This document shows, in pieces, positions 22,817-28,495 of a DNA stretch of 28,495 nt (the first letter of the stretch is position 1; each line of letters begins with the position of its first letter). The notes beneath the pieces were generated by a model, which was given only the letters and a program-made list of their open reading frames with translations, was not told the DNA's origin and made no database searches. Source of the DNA: CAYVZU01 sp964455935 (GTDB taxonomy: Bacteria > Fibrobacterota > CAYVZU01); NCBI GenBank assembly GCA_964455935.1, contig CAYVZU010000041.1, positions 1-28,495 on the forward strand, written 5' to 3'. A program made the position numbers and the translations under genes.

Positions 22817-22989
22817 TGTAAAACCTCTGCCGGACTCCGGCCGACCGCGTAACGTCTTCCGGGAGGCTGAAGTCCCGGCCATCCAAACCCAAATTCCGCT
22901 TTCCGCTGGGCCTGGGAGGAAGCGGACAGTTGCCAAGATAGAAAAATCGTGCCGGTGATACAACCGAAAACCATGGAGGAACTGGACAG

Positions 22990-23469
22990 ATGGCTTCGAC
23001 ACCGATATTCGACCCGGAGCGAGTTGATCCCAGGATGATCGCGATCCCCAAGCAGGAAATCCTGGCCATGAACCCCCAGCGCTACGAATTCGAGCAAATC
23101 GATTCGGTTCTGCACCTGGATGCTGAGGCGAACCTTGCAGTGGCTTGCAAGCTCCAGACATTGGAGGAATTCTGGGTGCGTGGCCATATTCCCGGCCGGC
23201 CCCTTATGCCGGGCGTTTTGATGATTGAAATGGCGGCTCAGCTCTGTTCGCTTTTCTATCACAAGAAAATTGGAAGCGGCGGCAAGAAGTTCTTTGGCTT
23301 CGGCGGCGTGGACAAAGTGAAATTCCGCGGTTCGGTAAATCCGGGCGACCTTCTGGTGATGATGACAAAGGCTCGAAGCCTTCATTCCAGGATTTCCGTA
23401 TTTGATTGTCAGGGGTTTGTCGGGCCGAAAATGGTGTTCGAGGGCATCATAACCGGAGTGATTTTTTAA
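22990..23469 (+). CDS. FabZ-like 3-hydroxyacyl-ACP dehydratase (hotdog fold)
   Basis: Hotdog-fold protein of the FabZ/FabA group, which removes water from 3-hydroxyacyl-ACP. In 159 residues the active-site region reads RGHIPGRPLMPGVLMIEMAAQL (split as RGHIPGRPLMPG and VLMIEMAAQL), with His66 and Glu80 in the FabZ spacing. VDKVKFRGSVNPGDLL (about 107-122) matches the FabZ substrate-tunnel segment. FabZ usually reads GHFPGxPIMPG with EAMAQ, so this is a diverged member and may be a lipid-specific paralogue instead of the housekeeping enzyme. GGAGGAA lies about 9 nt before the ATG at 22990. The stop codon coincides with the left end of the repeat element at 23469. Confidence 0.88.
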   Translation: MASTPIFDPERVDPRMIAIPKQEILAMNPQRYEFEQIDSVLHLDAEANLAVACKLQTLEEFWVRGHIPGRPLMPGVLMIEMAAQLCSLFYHKKIGSGGKKFFGFGGVDKVKFRGSVNPGDLLVMMTKARSLHSRISVFDCQGFVGPKMVFEGIITGVIF

Positions 23470-23712
23470 TCCTAAAAACCGCAGTTGCATGTGGCGCATA
23501 ACACGCAATCTCTTGCGCATCAAGGGCTTCAGGCTTCTTGCACATATCACCTTGTCGATATGTGCTGCGAACCGTACATGCCCGCCATCCAGGCAGGCAC
23601 CCTGGGGGCTCACCATTGGTGAGTGTTCTACGGCCGTCCTGGCCTTCGAATCAACCCTTGCTGCATCAAGGTCTTGCGGTTCTACATCCACAGCCAATGC
23701 GGCTTTTAGGAT
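23469..23712. mobile_element. MITE-like element B with terminal inverted repeats and internal hairpin
   Basis: The left end ATCCTAAAAACCGCAGTTG (23469-23487) and the reverse complement of the right end (23695-23712, ATCCTAAAAGCCGCATTG) form imperfect inverted repeats. GCACATATC, an 8-nt loop and GATATGTGC (23540-23565) make an internal stem. The left end, the hairpin and the last 45 nt align with element A; B carries about 75 extra nt between hairpin and right end. The hairpin stems differ by compensating base changes (A-T to G-C and C-G to G-C). No coding frame and no clear target duplication are visible. It fills most of the 331-nt gene-free interval 23470-23800. Confidence 0.7.
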
Positions 23713-23741
23713 ACGGGCTTTGGAAGTGCCCGGGGGCTGCT

Positions 23742-23780
23742 CACCGCTCATACTGAGCTAAGTCGAAGAATGAAGCGGTG
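23742..23780. terminator. Palindrome with GAGCTAAGTCGA loop, possible bidirectional terminator
   Basis: CACCGC-TCAT (23742-23751) pairs with ATGA-GCGGTG (23770-23780) around a 12-nt loop GAGCTAAGTCGA, with small bulges. The same loop, differing by two bases, tops the unrelated stem at 27738-27763. It lies between convergent gene ends (FabZ-like and flavin reductase). No U-tract follows on either strand, so termination is plausible but not shown. Confidence 0.45.
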
Positions 23781-23800
23781 GCATGTGAGCGGATGTTCCT

Positions 23801-24325
23801 CTATTCAACCGGCCTTTTCCAGGCCCCAAGGATCTGGCCAAGGTAGCGCACGTGGTAATCCTTGTCCGGGTAGTTCCGGTCGATGTCCTTGTCGAGAAAC
23901 TGGCCTGCCGCAAACTGGCTGCGGCAAATCGTCCTGCATTCGAGAACAATTTCCGCCTCCTCGAAATAGGGCGCGTTGACATTCCGGCATCGGACCGGGT
24001 GCAGGCCGCACTCCTTCACTTTATCCACGTTGCGCCCGGACTTCGATCCGCAGAAGTCCAGGATCTTGCGGGCGCGATTCGGCAGGAAGCAAACGCTGAA
24101 TTCGGGGTAGCGCTCCAGGAATGAATACGTATGGCGCGTGGGCCGCACCACGACTTCGGCTACCGGCTTGCCCCACATGATTCCCATAATTCCCCAGCCG
24201 CCGGTCATGGTGTTGAAATCGGCCTTGGCCAGGTCACCGCAAGTGATTAGAAATGTGCGGTTGGCGACAAGGGAAAATACGGATTCATTCCACTTTGCCG
24301 GATCAAGGGGAGAGAAGTTGTCCAT
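23801..24325 (-). CDS. Flavin reductase-like FMN-binding protein
   Basis: Member of the flavin-reductase (FMN-binding split-barrel) family, whose members reduce flavins or carry FMN. With the ATG at 24325 it has 174 residues. Visible features are MTGGWGIMGIMWGKPVAEVV (the family's T-x-GW-x2-x-x-W-x-P region), VVRPTRHTYSFLE, FSVCFLP and a C-terminal RYLGQILGAW. The start follows AAGGAGA at about 6 nt; an ATG at 24343 adds six residues but has no ribosome site. Six or more cysteines (including CGDLA, CFLP, CGSK, CGLH) are more than usual for the fold. It stands alone; its partner oxygenase or electron acceptor cannot be inferred. Confidence 0.87.
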   Translation of the reverse strand: MDNFSPLDPAKWNESVFSLVANRTFLITCGDLAKADFNTMTGGWGIMGIMWGKPVAEVVVRPTRHTYSFLERYPEFSVCFLPNRARKILDFCGSKSGRNVDKVKECGLHPVRCRNVNAPYFEEAEIVLECRTICRSQFAAGQFLDKDIDRNYPDKDYHVRYLGQILGAWKRPVE

Positions 24326-24526
24326 CAAGGTCTCCTTTTCCATGGTATGCGGCCAAGTTTGCGGCCGCAGCGAATTTGCGGATTACGATTAAAATGCATC
24401 CTGTGCCGGAGAACCCTCAATTGAAATTTTATGTGGCCGAAATTCTTGACCGCCGCTTTTCGGGTTGCTGGGGGCTCGATCGAATGGCTCCCCGGGCCGG
24501 AGCCGGTCGCGCAGGAGGGCAATCCC

Positions 24527-24790
24527 CTATTGAGTTAGTGGATTCGCTTTGCCTTTTAGTGATTTCTTCAGCTCGATTTGAAAATCGATGATGCTGTCGT
24601 AAAATGCCATGTGCGGCAGCTTTCTCAGATTTAGCGAGTCCACCGTGTGGCGCACCTCGGCATTCGTGATCACGCGCACAACACGGGTGGTGCCTTTGCA
24701 AACTTTCACGAGGCGCACCACTGCGTTGATTTCCGGAGATTGCAACTCCTCAAGTCCTTCCAGCGCCGGCGGTGGACGGGGTCTTCTCAA
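24527..24790 (-). CDS. Truncated STAS-like reading frame
   Basis: The 87-residue frame (TTG at 24790) contains LEELQSPEINAVVRLVKVC, RVVRVITNAEVRHTVDSLNL and LPHMAFYDSIIDF. This resembles the second half of a STAS domain: helix, strand, VRxxLxxLxL, then the closing helix. The first half is missing; residues before ALEGL are proline- and arginine-rich and unlike a STAS strand, and no normal start or ribosome site precedes them. In the next frame an ATG at 24864 reads MKGSCTEIRRNIKFLSG and stops at about 24787, so a frameshift could have split one gene. It is either a decayed gene or a short real protein. Confidence 0.4.
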   Translation of the reverse strand: MRRPRPPPALEGLEELQSPEINAVVRLVKVCKGTTRVVRVITNAEVRHTVDSLNLRKLPHMAFYDSIIDFQIELKKSLKGKANPLTQ

Positions 24791-24863
24791 CTGTAATCCG
24801 GCCGCGCTTTTGGGCCGGATAGGAATTTGATATTTCTACGAATTTCCGTACACGATCCTTTCA

Positions 24864-24890
24864 TTGACCCAATTTTCGGTAATCTATTAG
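24864..24890 (+). promoter_or_regulatory. Candidate promoter of valS
   Basis: TTGACC (24864-24869, 5 of 6) is followed by TATTAG (24885-24890, 4 of 6) with a short 15-nt spacer, about 75 nt upstream of the valS ATG. I see no T-box-type specifier or antiterminator in the leader. Confidence 0.35.
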
Positions 24891-24965
24891 TTTTTCCTCG
24901 ATTGCGATTGCGCCGGCTGCGCCCTGCCCGCGAGTCACAAAGTAGCCCCAAAGGAGAGTGGTTCA

Positions 24966-27596
24966 ATGCAATTCGACAGCAAATACAAGCCGGCGGAAAT
25001 CGAACCCAAATGGTATGAGATCTGGGAAAAGCAGGGGTTCTTCTCCGCCAATGAGGCATCCGCAAAGGATCACTACAGCATCGTTATTCCACCGCCCAAC
25101 ATAACGGGAATCCTCCACATTGGCCATGCCCTTAACAATACGGTCCAAGACATCCTGATCCGCTATCACCGGATGAAAGGCTTCGAAGCGCTCTGGATTC
25201 CGGGGACCGATCACGCGGGAATCGCCACCCAAAACGTGGTCGAAAAGAAGCTGGCCAAGGAAGGAAAGAACCGCCACCAGCTTGGACGCGAGCAGTTTTT
25301 AGGACAGGTCTGGTCCTGGCGGGAACAATACGGCAACACGATAATACAGCAGCTCAAGCGGCTGGGAAGTTCGTGCGATTGGAGCCGGACCCGCTTCACA
25401 ATGGACGAAGGCCTGAGCAATGCGGTGCGCGAGGTGTTCGTCCGTCTCTTTGACCAGGGACTGATCTACAGGGGCAAGCGCATTATCAACTGGTGCCCCC
25501 GATGCGAAACTGCTCTTTCGGACGAGGAAAGCGAGCCGCGTGAGTCGCAGGGGCACCTCTGGTACATCCGCTATCCCATTCAGAATTCAACGGAGTCCAT
25601 TGTCGTGGCCACCACCCGGCCCGAGACCATGCTGGGCGACACGGGGATCGCGGTTCATCCCGAAGACGAACGTACGCGGCATCTCATCGATAAAAACGCG
25701 GTTTTGCCGCTTGTGGGCCGTGTGATTCCTATAGTGGGCGATGCGGCTGTCGAGAAAGGCTTTGGCACCGGCGCCGTGAAGGTAACCCCGGCGCACGATC
25801 CTGCGGATTTTGATATGGCCGGCCGGCACAATCTCGAGTTTGTGCAGATCATGGATACGCGGGGCGCCATGAACGAAAATGTGCCCGAGGCGTACAGGGG
25901 GCTTGACCGGTTCCAGTGCCGCAAAAGAGTGTTGGCCGACCTGGAAGCACAGGGCTTCCTGGTGAAGACCGAGAATCATGTTCATAATGTGGGCCGCTGT
26001 TACCGCTGCGACACCGTGGTCGAGCCCTATTGGTCCGACCAATGGTTTGTGAATATGAAGCCTCTGGCCGCGCCTGCCATTGCCGCCGTGGAGAAAGGCG
26101 AGATCCGCTTTACGCCCGAACGCTGGACAAAAGTCTATCTCGACTGGATGCACAACATCCGGGATTGGTGCATCAGCCGCCAGATCTGGTGGGGCCACCG
26201 GATCCCGGTGTGGACCTGCGAGCAGTGCGGCAAGGTTTTCGCGGCCAAAACCGATCCCGACAAATGCCCGAAGTGCGGCGGCACCCGTCTAAAACAGGAC
26301 GAAGATGTTCTTGATACCTGGTTTAGCTCGTGGTTGTGGCCTTTTTCCACCATGGGATGGCCGCAGAAGACCCCCACGCTGAACAAGTTCTATCCCACCG
26401 ACACGCTGGTCACTGCGCCGGAAATTCTTTTCTTCTGGGTTGCGCGCATGATCATGGCCGGTTTCTATTGCATGAATCAGAAACCTTTCAGCCAGGTCCT
26501 TCTGCACGGAACGGTGCGCGACGAAACCGGAAAGAAAATGTCGAAGTCGCTGGGCAACAGCATCGACCCGCTGGAAATTATTGGCGAATACGGAGCGGAT
26601 GCGCTACGGTTCTCTTTAATCATGATAACCGCCCAGGGCCAGGACGTCTTTCTTTCGAAGAACAAATTTGAAATGGGCCGCAATTTCGCCAATAAGGTTT
26701 GGAATGCGACGCGCCTTGTGCTGTCGTACCTTTCCGAGGACGATCGGACTGCTCCGGTCCAAGGGGAAGCGAAGCAGCTCGAAGACCGGTGGATCCTTTC
26801 CCGGTGCAGCCAAACAATCGCAGAGGTGGAAAAGGCGATTGTTTCATTTCGGCTCAATGAAGCGGCGCAGCTGATCTATGGCTTTGCTTGGCATGACTTC
26901 TGTGATTGGTACCTGGAAATCGTGAAACCGCGGCTGGGCCAGTCGGATCTGCCGGCGCGGAAAGCGTGCCGTCATGTCCTCACTTCGATCCTTCGCATGT
27001 TGCATCCCTTCATGCCCTTTCTGACCGAGGAAATCTGGTCGAACATCAAATCGCAACTGGAGTCCAACCTGATCTGTTCCCCATATGCGGCCTCGAATGA
27101 TGCGTATGCGGACAGTCAGGCTGTGACCGATTTTTCTTGGCTGCAGGAGGTGATTGGCGCGATTCGCAATATCCGCGGCGAGAACAACGTTCCCGTAAGC
27201 GCCCAAGCCGAGGTTCGGATAAAAACGGCCGACGCCAACCGGCTAAAGCTTGTGGCCGCGTACGATTCATACTTCGCCCAGTTGGCAAAAGTGAAAACAC
27301 TGATTGCCGGTCCTGATATGGAAAAGCCGGCTCTGTGCGGAACCGCCGTTGTTTCCGGCGCGGAGATCTACCTGGTTTTGGACGGTTTGATCGACCTTTC
27401 GGTCGAGCGCCGCAGAATCGAGAAAGAGGCGGAGCGAATCGAGAAGTTTCTTGGCGATATCGAGAAGAAGCTTTCCAATGCCCAGTTTGTGCAGAATGCA
27501 CCGGCCGAGGTGGTCAGCCGCGAACGAGAAAAGAAGGACAAATTCGCTCTTCAGCTGGAGAAGCTGAAGGAAAATCTAAAGCTGCTTCAGAAATGA
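24966..27596 (+). CDS. valS: Valyl-tRNA synthetase
   Basis: Charges tRNA-Val and edits misacylated Thr; class I, cytoplasmic. The 876-residue length is normal. Motifs in order: PPPNITGILHIGHALNNT (HIGH-type site, about residues 39-56); the CP1 editing domain with ATTRPETMLGDTGIAVHPED and the AHDPADF region; WCISRQIWWGHRIPVW; a zinc ribbon (CEQCG and CPKCGG, about 418-440); LDTWFSSWLWPFSTMGWP; the KMSKS loop in GKKMSKSLGNSIDP; the anticodon-binding helical domain; and a C-terminal coiled coil from about residue 810 that ends KLKENLKLLQK. AAGGAGAG lies about 8 nt before the ATG at 24966. It is monocistronic and converges with the ACT-domain gene. Confidence 0.98.
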   Translation: MQFDSKYKPAEIEPKWYEIWEKQGFFSANEASAKDHYSIVIPPPNITGILHIGHALNNTVQDILIRYHRMKGFEALWIPGTDHAGIATQNVVEKKLAKEGKNRHQLGREQFLGQVWSWREQYGNTIIQQLKRLGSSCDWSRTRFTMDEGLSNAVREVFVRLFDQGLIYRGKRIINWCPRCETALSDEESEPRESQGHLWYIRYPIQNSTESIVVATTRPETMLGDTGIAVHPEDERTRHLIDKNAVLPLVGRVIPIVGDAAVEKGFGTGAVKVTPAHDPADFDMAGRHNLEFVQIMDTRGAMNENVPEAYRGLDRFQCRKRVLADLEAQGFLVKTENHVHNVGRCYRCDTVVEPYWSDQWFVNMKPLAAPAIAAVEKGEIRFTPERWTKVYLDWMHNIRDWCISRQIWWGHRIPVWTCEQCGKVFAAKTDPDKCPKCGGTRLKQDEDVLDTWFSSWLWPFSTMGWPQKTPTLNKFYPTDTLVTAPEILFFWVARMIMAGFYCMNQKPFSQVLLHGTVRDETGKKMSKSLGNSIDPLEIIGEYGADALRFSLIMITAQGQDVFLSKNKFEMGRNFANKVWNATRLVLSYLSEDDRTAPVQGEAKQLEDRWILSRCSQTIAEVEKAIVSFRLNEAAQLIYGFAWHDFCDWYLEIVKPRLGQSDLPARKACRHVLTSILRMLHPFMPFLTEEIWSNIKSQLESNLICSPYAASNDAYADSQAVTDFSWLQEVIGAIRNIRGENNVPVSAQAEVRIKTADANRLKLVAAYDSYFAQLAKVKTLIAGPDMEKPALCGTAVVSGAEIYLVLDGLIDLSVERRRIEKEAERIEKFLGDIEKKLSNAQFVQNAPAEVVSREREKKDKFALQLEKLKENLKLLQK

Positions 27597-27653
27597 AGGA
27601 GACCAACCACAGAGTGAAATCAGAGGCAGCTATTCATATTGAGGCGCCGGGTC

Positions 27654-27694
27654 GGTTGGTTCGGCATCGCTTGCCAACCATCGCTCACCGAACC
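27654..27694. repeat. Two overlapping alternative hairpins downstream of valS
   Basis: GGTTGG (27654-27659) can pair with CCAACC (27674-27679), while the overlapping GGTTCGG (27658-27664) can pair with CCGAACC (27688-27694); only one can form at a time. The two 3' arms sit in near-repeats (ATCGCTTGCCAACC, ATCGCTCACCGAACC). This may be a diverged repeat or the valS 3' end structure. No U-tract follows. Confidence 0.35.
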
Positions 27695-27737
27695 TTCTGT
27701 TAGGTGCTTGAAAAGACGTACCCCGAGCGTAAAGGAC

Positions 27738-27763
27738 GTACCCTGAGCGTAGTCGAAGGGTAC
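27738..27763. terminator. Palindrome with GAGCGTAGTCGA loop, possible bidirectional terminator
   Basis: GTACCCT (27738-27744) and AGGGTAC (27757-27763) form a perfect 7-bp stem around GAGCGTAGTCGA. A partial copy of the left half (GACGTACCCCGAGCGTA, about 27716-27731) precedes it. It lies directly at the end of the ACT-domain gene and downstream of valS. It shares its loop with the stem at 23742. Similar CCCTGAGC-GTCGAAGGG palindromes are common between genes in many bacteria, from memory. Confidence 0.5.
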
Positions 27764-28297
27764 TCACACCGCTTCGAAGTGAAGGTCCAGGCTTTCCTTT
27801 TCGGCAATCCCTTCCAGCTCGCGTTTTAAAATACCAGGAGAAATATCGCCGGGCACGGCAACAACCGCCTCGAAGCGGAACAGGGTTGACCCTGTTATGG
27901 GTGCTTCGTATGTGGTGGTTTCGAGGGATTCTATATTGATGCGTTTGGCCGCGAGAGCGGAGGCAATACGATGCACAATGCCCGGGTGATCCAGGCATAC
28001 TGCCGCGATTTTGTAGGGAATCGAATTACTCCGCTTCTCGTGTCCTGCGCTGCGCTTGAGCGTGATGGTCAGATTTGCCGATTCGCGCAGGTTCGCGATT
28101 TCGGATTCGATCCCGGCCAGCGACTTTTCGTTTCCGGTAATTCGCATAATTACGGCAAACTCGCCCGCCAGCACAGCCATGCGCGAGTCTTCGATGTTGC
28201 CGCCGTGCTTCCATAAATAGCCGCTGATAATATCCACCAATCCCGGCCGGTCCGGACCAAGCGCGGTAATCACGAGTTGAGCGCCGCTTTGGGGCAT
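27764..28297 (-). CDS. Double-ACT-domain protein, GcvR-like
   Basis: A 177-residue protein made of two ACT domains, as in GcvR, the glycine-cleavage-system regulator. ACT1 (about 8-80) has ALGPDRPGLVDIISG and HGGNIEDSRMAVL; ACT2 (about 95-175) has VCLDHPGIVHRIASALA and INIESLETTTYEAP. The DRPG and DHPG loops match the ACT ligand-binding turn, suggesting small-molecule (amino-acid) sensing. The ATG at 28297 is preceded by AAAGGAGGG about 4 nt away, decisive over longer frames. No glycine-cleavage gene is adjacent, so the regulatory target is unknown. Confidence 0.88.
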   Translation of the reverse strand: MPQSGAQLVITALGPDRPGLVDIISGYLWKHGGNIEDSRMAVLAGEFAVIMRITGNEKSLAGIESEIANLRESANLTITLKRSAGHEKRSNSIPYKIAAVCLDHPGIVHRIASALAAKRINIESLETTTYEAPITGSTLFRFEAVVAVPGDISPGILKRELEGIAEKESLDLHFEAV

Positions 28298-28439
28298 GGG
28301 CCCTCCTTTTTTCTGTGAAGAGGTAAAATAAATCGGTTGGAGAGGGCAGGGGAAAGGAATTTGAAATGGCCTCACTTATCCGGGCCTCGTTGCCGTTGTG
28401 TGCTTTGGCAGCCATTTTGGGAGGTAACTACTCACGTCT

Positions 28440-28495
28440 TTCGAAAGAATCATGAAACCACAGAGAAACACTGAGGCCGGAGAAGAGGACACAGA
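28440..28495. repeat. CACAGAG-type low-complexity tail at the right edge
   Basis: The last bases contain ACCACAGAGAAACACTGAGG and then AGAGGACACAGA, short purine-rich near-repeats typical of dispersed intergenic CACAGAG runs. A related ACCACAGAG is at 27607. The interval 28298-28439 shows no gene or clear promoter. Confidence 0.35.

Noticed and set aside
24870..24965. T-box or other riboswitch in the valS leader
   Set aside because: The leader is under 100 nt, with no T-box core, specifier loop or terminator pair.
28026..28415. Minus-strand frame overlapping the ACT-domain gene
   Set aside because: It is out of frame with the well-supported ACT protein, whose ribosome site and domains fix the reading frame.

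Overview
The window looks like part of a metagenome-assembled chromosome from a flagellated, diderm (LPS-making) bacterium that I cannot place by lineage. lpxA, a secretin and an M23/DedA envelope cluster indicate an outer membrane. fliD, fliS and a FliT-like gene, with a FliA-type promoter, indicate a flagellum. A run of ten Ns inside lpxA and a frame break in fabD point to draft assembly quality. Nearly all genes are core housekeeping. The less ordinary material is a protease-secretin-lpxA gene set, a HEAT-repeat protein with a gap-free internal duplication, and a small family of non-coding elements with terminal inverted repeats and a conserved hairpin.

Layout. 1-3939 (minus): fatty-acid/phospholipid operon yceD-rpmF-plsX-fabH-fabD-fabG, with fabG cut by the left edge. 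4194-6558 (plus): yicC-rpoZ-coaBC. 6601-9445 (minus): fliD-fliS-fliT-like. 9726-13459 (plus): S8 protease, secretin, lpxA and a 65-residue protein. 13575-15015: tRNA-Arg(ACG) on minus, a secreted protein of unknown function on plus, and tRNA-Ser(GGA) on plus. 15087-19156 (minus): HEAT-repeat protein, short helical protein, membrane-anchored M23 peptidase, DedA protein. 19255-22273 (plus): hisB, a PDZ/radical-SAM DUF512 protein, a 42-residue membrane peptide, a PfkB kinase. 22505-24790: a STAS protein (minus), a FabZ-like dehydratase (plus), a flavin reductase-like protein (minus) and a truncated STAS-like reading frame (minus). 24966-27596 (plus): valS. 27764-28297 (minus): a double-ACT GcvR-like protein.

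How the genes fit together. The left operon couples ribosome assembly (L32, YceD) with acyl-chain initiation (PlsX, FabH, FabD, FabG). LpxA and the FabZ-like protein draw on the same hydroxyacyl-ACP pool. The flagellar genes encode the filament cap and export chaperones and appear to be read from a late, sigma-28-type promoter. Convergent gene ends at 22274-22504, 23470-23800 and 27597-27763 carry palindromic repeats that could act as bidirectional terminators.

The best candidates for something undescribed are the paired elements at 16965-17134 and 23469-23712 and the S8 protease-secretin pair beside lpxA. All calls come from reading the sequence; no database search was run.
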